Shown here piece after piece: positions 26,037 to 35,148 of a stretch of DNA of 64,000 nt (position 1 is its first letter; each line of letters opens with the position of its first letter). The stretch comes from Legionella longbeachae. Lineage in GTDB: Bacteria > Pseudomonadota > Gammaproteobacteria > Legionellales > Legionellaceae. Under the pieces are notes generated by a model. That model ran no database searches. It saw nothing but the letters and a program-made list of their open reading frames with translations, and was not told the DNA's origin. The DNA lies in assembly GCF_004283175.1 (NCBI RefSeq), contig NZ_RXNW01000004.1, forward strand, positions 186,001-250,000. Direction: 5' to 3'. Made by a program: the position numbers and the translations under genes.

Positions 26037-28997
26037 ATGCTCAGTATTCAACCCTTAAAATCAGCCAAAGGTGCAGCAGATTATTATGCGGCAACCTTTA
26101 ATTACTATGCCGGTGATGCCCAAGCGATGAGATGGTTAGGACAAGCGAGCCAGAAGATGCAATTAACAGGAATTGTGCAAAAAGAACAAATGCTTGCTTT
26201 ATTAGAAGGGCAATTGCCTAATGGTCAATCGTTACACAACCTTCAAGGGGAACATCGTCCTGGTTTTGATATGACCTTTTCTGCGCCTAAAAGTGTGTCG
26301 TTATTAGTGGGATTAGGTGTGGCCCCCGAATTAGTTCGCTATCATGATGAAGCGGTAGCCTATGCCATAGACCAAATTGAAAAAGAGTTTGCAGAAGCCC
26401 GAGTTTCTCGCAACGGAGCAATTTTTTATGAAAAAACAGAAAACCTAGCGGTTGCAGCTTTTAGACAACCAAGCTCTCGTGCAAATGACCCTGCCTTACA
26501 TACCCACTGTGTCACTATGAATCTCACCTTTCATGAAGGAAAAGCTCGCTCTTTGGCAAGTGACATCTCAAGAAGCAATGGAGTGATTGAGCAAATTCAA
26601 AATAATGCCCATTATTGCGGATTGATGTATCGCCAACATTTAGCCAACCGATTGAAAGAGGCAGATTTTCCACTACGGTTAAGCGGCGATGGATTATTTG
26701 AAATTGATGGAATTCCTGAAAAAGTCTTACAGGGGTTTTCTAGAAGGCGGGAAGACATTGAACGTCATATGGAGGAAAAAGGCTGGAGTGGTGCAAAAAG
26801 TGCTTCAGCGGCTACATTGCTCACCCGCCAGAACAAGGAAGAACATGACATTACGCTGTTAGAACAAGACTGGAAAGAGCGCGCAAAAGACTTAGGCTTT
26901 GATGCACAAGCTTTTATGCAAAATCGAAATCAAGTTCAATCCTTGTCCTGGTTTTCAGCCATTAAAGATAAATTAATGGCTTTAGTGGGCAAACAATCCA
27001 AAGATAAAAGCCCATCAGAAATGGATGCGGCAATTGCTTGCGTACATGTAGCTACTGAAACATTAAGCCAGCGCACTTCGATGTTTTCAGCAAGGGGCTT
27101 AGCCTTTGAAGCAATGAAGCACAGTCTTGTTTATCCTAAAGCAGTATCCAAAGAATCCATTAATGATGCGATTCAACACGAAATTAAAAACCAATCTTTA
27201 TATGAAGCTCGATGCCCGGAAACGGGACAGCGTTTTTTAACAACGCCCTGGCTTTTAACCACAGAGACAGAAACCCTTGCTCGCATTGAGCACAATAAAG
27301 GAGTTGTTCCTGCCATTGCTACCAAAGAAACGGTTAAAGCATTTCAAAAACAGCGACACCCTTTATTGCCTTATCCACTGACCCATTCGCAAAAAGAGGC
27401 AATGACTGTGCTATTAACCAGTAAAGACCGCTATTTAGCCATTCAAGGTTATGCAGGGGTTGCCAAAACCTCAATGCTTTCTGAAGCCAAGTTATTGATT
27501 GAAGCCCAAGGTTATGCACTTCGAGGTATTACTGTAGCGAGCTCCGCTGCCTATGAATTACAGGAAAAAGCAGGCATTAAAACAGACGTATTCCCTTTAG
27601 TACACCAGGAATTAAAAAATGCACCCACTGCTTCTTTAAGCAAAACTTTATTCATAGTCGATGAAGCCTCCATGCTTTCTTCTCATCAAGGTCATGAACT
27701 AATGAAACAGATTGAGCGCACTCATGCAAGACTTGTATTGGTTGGAGATAAAGCACAATTACCTAGCGTTAATGCAGGGCGAATCTTTGGCTTAACTCAA
27801 GAATATGGCATTGAACACAGTATTATGGATGAAATTGTGAGGCAAAAAAATACAGTCCTTAAAGAGGCCGTAATTGCTGCAACCAAAGGAAATGTCAAAG
27901 AGGCTTTAGACAAGCTGGACGTGAAAGAATGCGTCACCCATGAAGAGCGCATTGCTTGGATTGCCAATCATTGGCTGTCTTTGTCGCAAAAAGGGCGCGA
28001 TGACACCTTATTATTTGCACCAACACACGCTCATCGAGAAGAAATTACCAAATTGATTCGTAATGGATTGAAAGGAGAAGGCATTCTAGAAAATGAGGGC
28101 CTGTGCCAAACGGTACTTAAAGCAAAAAAAATGGAGCCCATACAGAGCCGATTTATTGCCTATTATCAAAAGGGCGATAAGGTACGTTTTAATCAGGAGT
28201 TTAAAACAAATAATATCCAAGCAGGGGCCTATTATACCGTTGGCGAAATCAGCAAAAAAAATCGCCAAGATAATGTGTTACCCCTTATTAACGAACAGGG
28301 AAAACAAATTCAATTTAAACTAAATAACTTGCCCAAATACAAAACTCATAATGCAGCTTTTGAGCGAATCATTGAACTTTATCAGCCAAAGAAGTTAGAG
28401 CTTTTGGTAGGTGATAAGGTCATGTGGACGCGTAATTTTAAAGCCAATAACCTAAGAAACGGTCAATGTGCCACCCTTCATGAAATTAAAGAAAATGTGT
28501 TCACTTTTATTACTAAAGAAGGGCGTCAATTAACCCTTGAAAAGGACCATCCCGCGTTAAAGCATCTTGATTACAGCTATGTGCTAACCAACTATAAAGT
28601 TCAAGGAAAGGATGCGCCGTTTGGCATTGGTTTAATGGAGTCCTATCATCGGTTTGGTACCACTTTAAATAATTTTTACGTACAAATTTCCAGAGCCATT
28701 CACGGTATGATTCTGGTGACCGATAATAAGGAAGAATTGGTTCATGCGATTCGAAGAAATACTGAAGAAAAACCAGTGGCATTAGATAGAATATCCAGTG
28801 AACAACTAGTGCGTCATGAGGAGCGATTCGTTCAATCTAATAAATTTTCCATGCAAGCAGTGATAACTAAGAAACAAGCTTTTGAATCACAAAAATCGCC
28901 GCAATCAAGGCATCAAAAAATCACTATGGATGAATTGCTCGTTCCGCATAAAAAAACAGAAATCAATCGACCATTAATCAAAGAATTAGAACTATAA
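26037..28997 (+). CDS. traI: Relaxase-helicase TraI (MOBF/TrwC family)
   Basis: 986 residues. The N-terminal relaxase domain has tyrosines YY (16-17) and YY (23-24) and the metal-binding DPALHTHC motif with His155 and His157. The C-terminal half is a RecD-like superfamily 1 helicase. Walker A reads GYAGVAKT (471-478), with Ala replacing the last Gly of GxAGxGKT, a variant seen in other MOBF relaxases. TLFIVDEASMLSS is Walker B and VLVGDKAQLPSV is motif III. TraI nicks oriT, stays bound to the 5' end and unwinds the strand. It is shorter than F TraI (1756 aa) but both catalytic parts are present. Confidence 0.94.
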   Translation: MLSIQPLKSAKGAADYYAATFNYYAGDAQAMRWLGQASQKMQLTGIVQKEQMLALLEGQLPNGQSLHNLQGEHRPGFDMTFSAPKSVSLLVGLGVAPELVRYHDEAVAYAIDQIEKEFAEARVSRNGAIFYEKTENLAVAAFRQPSSRANDPALHTHCVTMNLTFHEGKARSLASDISRSNGVIEQIQNNAHYCGLMYRQHLANRLKEADFPLRLSGDGLFEIDGIPEKVLQGFSRRREDIERHMEEKGWSGAKSASAATLLTRQNKEEHDITLLEQDWKERAKDLGFDAQAFMQNRNQVQSLSWFSAIKDKLMALVGKQSKDKSPSEMDAAIACVHVATETLSQRTSMFSARGLAFEAMKHSLVYPKAVSKESINDAIQHEIKNQSLYEARCPETGQRFLTTPWLLTTETETLARIEHNKGVVPAIATKETVKAFQKQRHPLLPYPLTHSQKEAMTVLLTSKDRYLAIQGYAGVAKTSMLSEAKLLIEAQGYALRGITVASSAAYELQEKAGIKTDVFPLVHQELKNAPTASLSKTLFIVDEASMLSSHQGHELMKQIERTHARLVLVGDKAQLPSVNAGRIFGLTQEYGIEHSIMDEIVRQKNTVLKEAVIAATKGNVKEALDKLDVKECVTHEERIAWIANHWLSLSQKGRDDTLLFAPTHAHREEITKLIRNGLKGEGILENEGLCQTVLKAKKMEPIQSRFIAYYQKGDKVRFNQEFKTNNIQAGAYYTVGEISKKNRQDNVLPLINEQGKQIQFKLNNLPKYKTHNAAFERIIELYQPKKLELLVGDKVMWTRNFKANNLRNGQCATLHEIKENVFTFITKEGRQLTLEKDHPALKHLDYSYVLTNYKVQGKDAPFGIGLMESYHRFGTTLNNFYVQISRAIHGMILVTDNKEELVHAIRRNTEEKPVALDRISSEQLVRHEERFVQSNKFSMQAVITKKQAFESQKSPQSRHQKITMDELLVPHKKTEINRPLIKELEL

Positions 28998-29011
28998 AAT
29001 TAGGAGAAATC

Positions 29012-29335
29012 ATGTCACGTCTTACTATTTCACTACCCAATAACTTACATAATCGAATTGCATCACTTTCGATAAAAAATAATGACTCCATGTCCCATAT
29101 GATTAATCTATTAATTCAAGTTGGATTAAATCATTGGTTTGAGAAGAATGAGCCTTTAAAGGAAAAGACGGCCGTTGAAAAACACTGCCATCAACTCATC
29201 ATTCAGATGAATGCGCTGATTAAAAATATGTCGGCTGAACTATTAAAGCTGAATAGGGATGACTTTGAAAAGTTACAGCATGCAGCTTTGATGAAATATA
29301 ATGAATTGCAAAATATGTATCATGAAAATGCTTAA
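29012..29335 (+). CDS. Ribbon-helix-helix protein, likely relaxosome accessory or regulator
   Basis: 107 residues. The N-terminus SRLTISLPNNLHNRIASLSI is a typical RHH beta-strand plus helix, and the rest is helical. It starts 14 bp after traI with AGGAG upstream, so it belongs to the operon end. RHH proteins such as TraY or TrwA bind oriT and help the relaxase, so this role is a fair guess. A regulator of the operon is the alternative. Confidence 0.7.
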   Translation: MSRLTISLPNNLHNRIASLSIKNNDSMSHMINLLIQVGLNHWFEKNEPLKEKTAVEKHCHQLIIQMNALIKNMSAELLKLNRDDFEKLQHAALMKYNELQNMYHENA

Positions 29336-29746
29336 TACACTGCTTTATTTTTTACCGATTATAGTCAGTTTCATTGATAAAAATGCGGTGCAAAGTGGTG
29401 AAAAATGATGAATCTATGGTGTAGGGCGGTGGTGAAGAATTAAAAACTTTTCTCATAGCCCTGATAAAATCTAGATCCTTTGATTTTTGTTCTTCACCAT
29501 TACCCTTCACCACACATACATCAGCTTTTTAAACCTATATTATGTAAATAATTACCGAAAATGCTTATAAATAAAGGGTTGAACCCGCATTTTTTAAAAA
29601 TGCGATAGGTGTGTGTTACTTATTAGATGATTTATCTACATAGTTATGTTTCTAATTTTTTAATTTTTAATACATGGGGTAATCAAAAGTGCATCTCAAT
29701 TGCGCGATTGTGATTTACATTTTGGTATTATATATCATTACTTCTT
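29336..29746. other. Spacer after the tra operon
   Basis: No gene is seen in this 411-bp stretch. It contains an inverted repeat set at 29429-29513 (separate entry), which makes it a place to look for oriT or operon-end control, and is otherwise AT-rich. Confidence 0.4.
29429..29513. repeat. Inverted GTGGTGAAGAA / TTCTTCACC / CTTCACCAC repeat set
   Basis: The left arm GTGGTGAAGAA (29429-29439) can pair with two right arms, TTCTTCACC (29490-29498) and CTTCACCAC (29505-29513), across a ~50-bp AT-rich spacer. Related GTGGTGAAAA occurs just upstream, near 29396. Iterated sites of this kind bind relaxosome or repressor proteins; an oriT role is only a suggestion. Confidence 0.4.
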
Positions 29747-30121
29747 TTAAAATTTGTTTATTTTATTAATTTTGCACTTACCAAATTCTAAAGAATTTTT
29801 TGTTAGATCATGTCCAAAAGGCTCTGAACCAGATTCATAAATAATATCTCCTGTATAACGATTAATTTCTACAAAAGCCCCTACTGTAAAAAGGGGGGGA
29901 GCAATAGTAAATAATATTTCATATTTATTATCTTTAACTATTAACTTACCCTCTCTCTGAACATTTGAATAAACATCTATTCCTACATTTTTATAAAGAT
30001 CTATAATTATTGTTTTAGTATATCCTGGGCCGAAGGTACAATCGAGTCTAATTGGTTGAGGTTTTGAACATGAAACTATTAAAACCAAGAATAGTAAAAA
30101 TATTTTTTGCAATAATTTCAT
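29747..30121 (-). CDS. Small putative lipoprotein
   Basis: About 124 residues from ATG 30121 (an ATG at 30133 is possible). The N-terminus MKLLQKIFLLFLVLIVSCS is a lipoprotein signal peptide, with the lipidated Cys in IVSC. The mature part is about 105 residues, beta-rich and otherwise unrecognised. It is convergent with the tra operon and stands alone. Confidence 0.6.
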   Translation of the reverse strand: MKLLQKIFLLFLVLIVSCSKPQPIRLDCTFGPGYTKTIIIDLYKNVGIDVYSNVQREGKLIVKDNKYEILFTIAPPLFTVGAFVEINRYTGDIIYESGSEPFGHDLTKNSLEFGKCKINKINKF

Positions 30122-30263
30122 TAAGTAATCCATCCTCTATTTATCCTTAGCTTGTGGCAAGTCTTGGTGACGGAGGTTAGGGCTTTTGTTAATTTATAGC
30201 CTTGAATACTGTAAGATGCCAATTAATTTGATCTGATTGCGTGATTTCTAGATTTGAAATTAT

Positions 30264-31889
30264 TTATTGAGAGACCTTTATATCTAAATATGAAAAGGCA
30301 GAACCACAGAAAGACCTGTAATTTTTTGAGATTGCTTTGCAGTTTGATGCAAGATATGCTGAAAAACTATAAGTGTAGTCTTTTTTAAGTGAAAAGTCTG
30401 AATTCCACTCTAACAATGCTTTAGTTAAATTAGATATGGAGTTCATTTTTTTATATCTGAAAATGAAAAAGATATCATCCATTGATAAAAAAGTAATTTT
30501 ATTTTCTTTTAAATTTGTAAGACTTTTTTCATATATGCAATGGGTTAAAAAATAATCCATTTGATCAAGTAAATCAAAATCACCAAAATGATTATCAGTA
30601 ACTAAAATAGGGAAAATTTTTTTTCCTTTATATTTGTTTTCTAATAATGAAATATGTTTTGAAATTTGTTGAAGTTTGGCTTTTGGACTAGATTGACTTG
30701 TCCTTTTTACAAGTATGGATGAATATTTTTCTTTAACTTTACTAATATCTTGAGAAAAAATTGTTAAATACCCGGGTTCTTGAGTGGTATATTCAAATAA
30801 AATAATCGAACGATTATCTTTGACAATACAATCCGGATATCCTTTTTGATTCCTAGTTTCCTCGAAATTTTCCGTAAAGATTCTCTTTATTATTTTAATA
30901 AAAATATCTTCTGATATAACAGAATATATCTTATCTTTGAAAGTTTTATATTGTTCTGCCTCACTACCATTATCAGCTGAAAAATAGCATTGTTTGAAAA
31001 TTTCAAATGCTAAAGCACCATTAGTATTAATAATGGACAAAAAATCCATTGGAAATCTTACCCCTTCCTCTTTTAGGATAAATGGTCGTAACACTGTTTC
31101 AATAGACACATTGTAAAGTTTTATGTCTTGAGAATGAAATTTTTTACTTATTTCGGCTGTGGTGCTAGTTAAATATTTTATGGCTGGTAAAAACTTTTTA
31201 AATTTAGAATCTTTAATAAAAAAGGTTTGATGTCGATTTAAATTAAATTTTGAAGAATAATATTGCCAAAATCCCACTAGGCTCCGGACTAATTGTTTTA
31301 TATCTAACTCATTTTCCCTTTTAAAAAGGTCTAATAAATCATTCCACTCTTTATTTTCTTTGTGAGAAAAAAGTAAATAGCTTTTTAAAATACGATTAAA
31401 ATAAATTATTTTGGTGAAATGGTTATAATTATAGTTCGGAAAATCTCTAATTAATTGTCTTATAAAGTCATGCTCTTTGTGAGGGTGGCAATTTAAAATT
31501 GCTAGTGCCACCAGAAACTTATCACTATTCATCAAACAGCGTGCAGAGAGAGAAACTGTTCCTTTAATTGTTTCAATATGTTTTAAAGTTAAGCCAAGTA
31601 GACTTAATAGATTGTATCGGTGCAACAATATATGGCGAGGAAAAACTGGCCAACCAGCTTTTTTTAATAAATGGTTTTGTATTAACTTTATTTCTTCTAT
31701 TTCTTTTACAGATACTATCATGTTAAGCCAAGATAGGAATTCAATTAGCTGATAGGGCTCGTAACTTTTTATATATTCTAGGGCTAAATACTCAAGATTT
31801 TCCGAAGAAAAATCACTAATAATGGGGAGGATTATTTTATTTCTACACCTATGCAAATCTTCCAAGGTTAAATAAGTATAAAATTCCAT
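30264..31889 (-). CDS. 541-aa protein with candidate PD-(D/E)XK nuclease core
   Basis: I do not recognise the family. The first ~290 residues are helical and rich in I, L, K and N. Near residues 325-400 there is a pattern like a PD-(D/E)XK core: a helix with GSEAEQY, then GYPDCIVKDN, RSIILFEYTTQ. The Asp and Glu fit the catalytic pair, with Thr where Lys is usual. A following SILVKRTSQS strand and KIFPILVTDNHFG strand fit the alpha-beta fold. It stands alone in the cargo region behind the tra operon, with very low G+C. A DNA-degrading defence protein is a reasonable guess; not proven. Confidence 0.55.
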   Translation of the reverse strand: MEFYTYLTLEDLHRCRNKIILPIISDFSSENLEYLALEYIKSYEPYQLIEFLSWLNMIVSVKEIEEIKLIQNHLLKKAGWPVFPRHILLHRYNLLSLLGLTLKHIETIKGTVSLSARCLMNSDKFLVALAILNCHPHKEHDFIRQLIRDFPNYNYNHFTKIIYFNRILKSYLLFSHKENKEWNDLLDLFKRENELDIKQLVRSLVGFWQYYSSKFNLNRHQTFFIKDSKFKKFLPAIKYLTSTTAEISKKFHSQDIKLYNVSIETVLRPFILKEEGVRFPMDFLSIINTNGALAFEIFKQCYFSADNGSEAEQYKTFKDKIYSVISEDIFIKIIKRIFTENFEETRNQKGYPDCIVKDNRSIILFEYTTQEPGYLTIFSQDISKVKEKYSSILVKRTSQSSPKAKLQQISKHISLLENKYKGKKIFPILVTDNHFGDFDLLDQMDYFLTHCIYEKSLTNLKENKITFLSMDDIFFIFRYKKMNSISNLTKALLEWNSDFSLKKDYTYSFSAYLASNCKAISKNYRSFCGSAFSYLDIKVSQ

Positions 31890-32192
31890 TTTAAATTGTT
31901 CATCAAAGGTGGCTTATTAAAGTATAGCTCTCCCCACCTAATAATACTTAAATACTATATTTATCAGCAGACCAAGCGGTATTGGAAAAGTTGCTGCTTG
32001 TGAGGTAAAAATTAAATTTCAATTATTGGTGGATTTCGAAGGGTCAGTTCTTTTCTTATGTCCCCACGTTCCTTAAATTCCATTAATGCCCCTACTCTTC
32101 TTCACGATGCCGTTTTAAAGAGTCTTTCAAATTCATGATCTAAGGCTAATTTAAGAAGGACTACTTATTACCCTAGAAATATAAGAAAATTC
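31890..32192. other. Spacer with no recognised feature
   Basis: Only very short reading frames occur here. It probably holds the promoter of the leftward 541-aa gene at its left end. Nothing else was recognised. Confidence 0.4.
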
Positions 32193-32642
32193 CTAATCAT
32201 CATCTCTTTGAAATAAAGAATTTAAAAAAGATAGCTTCTCTCGTTGATCAGTAAAAAGATAGTTCAGAATATCATCTTCTTTTTTTTCATAATATATACT
32301 TCTTTCGCATGTTAATAATGGAGGGTACTCACTATTCTTCTTTTTATTTTTTCGAGAGTAAACATACATAAATCTTTTTGGTCCTATTCCACTGTAAAAA
32401 GAGAAAGGGAGAAGGGAGGAGTTATAGGATGGATCAAAATCAATTAATTTAGGATATAGTTCTTTATTTTTGCTTTTTGGATATGCTTCTAAATATATAA
32501 CTCTTGATATTCCAGCATTTATAATTTCTTTGGCACATAAGTGGCAGGGAAATGTAGTTGTGTATAAAGTTGATTTTCTTACAGATATTCCTAATTTAGC
32601 CGCATCAATTATGGCTGCTATTTCAGCATGAGTTAGAACCTC
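32193..32642 (-). pseudogene. C-terminal remnant of a DcdV/AvcD-type deoxycytidylate deaminase
   Basis: About 150 codons remain. The zinc site is intact: HAEIAAI supplies the His and catalytic Glu, and TTFPCHLCAKEII supplies both Cys ligands. The downstream IYLEAYPKSKNKEL and PFSFYSGIGPKRFMYV blocks match the C-terminal deaminase domain of DcdV/AvcD proteins, which deplete cytidine nucleotides in infected cells. Those proteins are over 500 aa, with an N-terminal P-loop domain that is absent here. The 5' end is joined at ~32640 to a glutamate dehydrogenase fragment; the first ~9 codons of the open frame (to 32666) are that gene read in another frame. So this is a broken defence gene. Confidence 0.75.
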
Positions 32643-32952
32643 CAAAAGGAACGCCCAGAGCGGCACATTTTAATGTCATTAACATGGCTAATGCTTCGAC
32701 TTCTTGCTGAGTAACATTTAAATTGTAACGAATGCCTCCTTTAGTTGGCAGCAAATGCTCACTATGATTCGCCCTCCATCCTTTGAATACTTGATAACTG
32801 CCACGAATTTTAACTGGAAAATGAAATCGATTTATAGAGCAGCACTGTGTAATCACTTTCTCCAATCCTTTAGGAATAGTGACAAATTGCAAAGCATCAT
32901 GCAGAGTACATGTTACACTCCCAAGGAAATTATCCGATTTACCATGTGCCAT
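32640..32952 (-). pseudogene. 5' fragment of a Glu/Leu/Phe dehydrogenase gene
   Basis: About 105 codons from ATG 32952. FKGWRANHSEHLLPTKGGIRYNLNV, TQQEVEALAMLMTLKCA and VPFGG are the N-terminal substrate-domain blocks of glutamate dehydrogenase. Identity stops exactly after VPFGG, where KGG with the catalytic-region lysine should follow, and the sequence changes into the deaminase remnant. The NAD-binding domain and the rest (~300 aa) are missing. It is a rearrangement product, not a functional enzyme. Confidence 0.8.
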
Positions 32953-33187
32953 AGATTTCCTTATCTACAATAATAAAAGACTTAAATAGATAAAAATAAG
33001 TACAAAGTTTTCATATTCCTATATTTAAATATAGTTGAGAATTTAACGTAGTTGCAATAAAACAATATTCATGCGCTTTTTGTACTAACAAAGGTGATTT
33101 TTATATTCAAAGTAATATCTGTAATGACGTGATCAAGTTTAATGAATGAGAAATTGAGTTGCATTGTTACATTTATTTAGAGATTTT

Positions 33188-33397
33188 TTATATATTCTTA
33201 TGAGATTTATCTTTTTCAAGAACATCTCTCCAAGCTTGTTCTTCAGATTCATTTAGGAATATCTCAGTATCAGATTCTTCAAAGATCGAATTTTCTGTTT
33301 TTATTTCATGCTTAGTAGTCTCTATATGAGTTGGTTTATTTTGAATTTTATTTATGCGATCCACTGCATAAGGTTGAGGATTTTGATATGTTTTCAT
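33188..33397 (-). CDS. Small hypothetical protein, 69 aa
   Basis: A polar, acidic, low-complexity peptide (many E, K, N, T) with no recognised domain. It ends in a helical segment, ESEEQAWRDVLEKDKSH. It lies alone in a gene-poor AT-rich stretch, so it may be a chance reading frame. Confidence 0.35.
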   Translation of the reverse strand: MKTYQNPQPYAVDRINKIQNKPTHIETTKHEIKTENSIFEESDTEIFLNESEEQAWRDVLEKDKSHKNI

Positions 33398-33958
33398 ATG
33401 TGCTTTTGAGAATGGAATTAAGTTTAAGTATAGATTATTTAAAGTAATATGATTATTAATTGAAGACTTGCCAAAAAAATTGAATACAAAGTAGAGAAAC
33501 TGGAGCTATACTAATTTTTTAAATTCAACAAATTGAAAGGGAATTCAGATGAAACTTGATTCCCTTCATTGTCTATGTGTAATCATGAAACCTCATTTCT
33601 ATCACGAACACACACTGAATTAACTAAAGTACCAGGCTTAATCAAATTTTATCACTTCCGCTCATAAGCTTGCATTGCGTATCCTCTAAAGTTATTGAGT
33701 CAGCAAAAGTATATTGTGAGAAAAAGATGCCTATTATCCATATTATTGATTTCATAAAATTCCCTATCAGTTCTGGTTGGGTTTATAGAATAATATTTAT
33801 TTAATTAACTATTTAGGTCTAGTATCAATTTTTAATACTTTCACATTTTTGAAAGGAAATTGAGCCCCGACCATTATCTTCAACTGTACTTAGGTCAGGA
33901 TAAAGTTGGACATTTAATTGTGATTCAAAAAATAACTTAATAATATGTACACAGGGTA
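33398..33958. other. AT-rich spacer with one possible small secreted-peptide gene
   Basis: 561 bp without a long gene. On the minus strand a 37-codon frame (33642-33755) has a signal-peptide-like start (separate entry). No other structure was recognised. Confidence 0.35.
33642..33755 (-). CDS. Possible 37-aa secreted-peptide gene or gene remnant
   Basis: ATG at 33755 with AGGGA about 5 bp upstream. The peptide begins MKSIIWIIGIFFSQYTFADS, a good signal peptide with an AxA-like cleavage site, then a short mature part with one Cys. It may be the 5' end of a decayed exported protein gene. Confidence 0.3.
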   Translation of the reverse strand: MKSIIWIIGIFFSQYTFADSITLEDTQCKLMSGSDKI

Positions 33959-34903
33959 TTATTTACTTTTTTTAGTAACATACATTTTAGAATCAGCTTG
34001 ATCCAGAATGTCATCAAGTGTTTTATGTTCTTTTTGATTGTATTCGATAATCCCGACACTAAATTCGATTGTATAATCTTTTATTTCTGCAGATTTCAAC
34101 GATTCATTTAGGCGTTGAATAATTCCATTCACATCATCTTGTTTTAATCCAGAACAAAAAACACAAAACTCATCGCCGCCTAAACGTGCGATTATGTCGT
34201 AGTAACGAAAGTTCTGAATAAGAGCATTGGCAAAAATTTTTAAAACCTTATCTCCTTCGCTGTGTCCGAATTTATCATTAATTTGCTTAAACTTATCTAA
34301 ATCAAAAAATAGTAGTGTAAAAATTTGGTTTTCACGTTGGTATTTTTGGAACAAATAGCCCGCTAATTTTAAAAACCCTCTACGATTGGACAATCCTGTT
34401 AATTCGTCAGTTATTGAAATTTGTAATTGTTCCAAATCCGTTTCCACTATTCGAGCAAGATCAGTAACGACAGAGTTATCGATTTCAATTTTTGATCGTG
34501 GCTTGTCGTCGATTAAGCAAAATACGCCCACATTGTATCCTTTCACTTGTAAAGGGCATCCCAAATAAAATCTGAAATTTGGTTTTTTTAGAACAAAAGG
34601 ATTATCATAAAATCGTTTGTCTTTGGTTGCATCCTCAACAACCATAATTTCATCGGATAGAATGACATGACCACAAAATGAAGTTTTTCGCGCAGCCTCT
34701 TTAATATCGAGTCCTTGGGTTGATTTCATCCATTGACGTTCAGCTTCAAGGAATGATATTACAGAAATAGGGACTTCAAAAAGTTTGCATGCAATACGTG
34801 TTACTCTATCGAAACGTTCTTCTTTATCCGTATCGAGGATCTGCAATTTGTAAAGAGTTGCTAAGCGTTCCGCTTCATTTTCTGGTTTTTCAGGAGGAAT
34901 CAT
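33959..34903 (-). CDS. GAF-GGDEF diguanylate cyclase
   Basis: About 314 residues from ATG 34903. Residues ~20-155 are a GAF domain (FDRVTRIACKLFEVPISVISF, FCGHVILSDEIMVVEDA, FYLGCPLQV). A GGDEF domain follows, with GGDEF at about 242-246 and an RxxD inhibitory site (RYYD) five residues before it. So it should make cyclic-di-GMP, with product feedback and a small-molecule or redox input through GAF. Legionella uses many such enzymes to control virulence and motility. It stands alone, ~240 bp from the IS66 element. Confidence 0.92.
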   Translation of the reverse strand: MIPPEKPENEAERLATLYKLQILDTDKEERFDRVTRIACKLFEVPISVISFLEAERQWMKSTQGLDIKEAARKTSFCGHVILSDEIMVVEDATKDKRFYDNPFVLKKPNFRFYLGCPLQVKGYNVGVFCLIDDKPRSKIEIDNSVVTDLARIVETDLEQLQISITDELTGLSNRRGFLKLAGYLFQKYQRENQIFTLLFFDLDKFKQINDKFGHSEGDKVLKIFANALIQNFRYYDIIARLGGDEFCVFCSGLKQDDVNGIIQRLNESLKSAEIKDYTIEFSVGIIEYNQKEHKTLDDILDQADSKMYVTKKSK

Positions 34904-35148
34904 CAATATTATCCCTGCAAAGAATTCAAAATATTAATGAAGACTTATAAATATTATATATCATTATTTTAGGAAAACTTAAAAGTGGTGAAAAGCTTAA
35001 TTGATTACAGAATATAATTTAAGGAAGGTTTGAAAGAACGTAGATTTGCGGCAAAAAAAGCATTGAGTCATTATTTTCGCCCCAACCTATTGATTTTATT
35101 ACGCCTGCTAGCTAACCTTGCTGCCCTTAAGAGGAGCAGAGTTGCTAA

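Noticed and set aside
27447-27470. TraI helicase inactivated by Walker A change (GYAGVAKT)
   Set aside because: Gly to Ala at this position is known in other MOBF relaxases and the rest of the helicase is intact, so it is not evidence of loss of function.
32755-32973. Open frame on the plus strand (72 aa)
   Set aside because: It lies opposite the glutamate dehydrogenase fragment, which has clear homology; the plus-strand peptide has no recognisable features.
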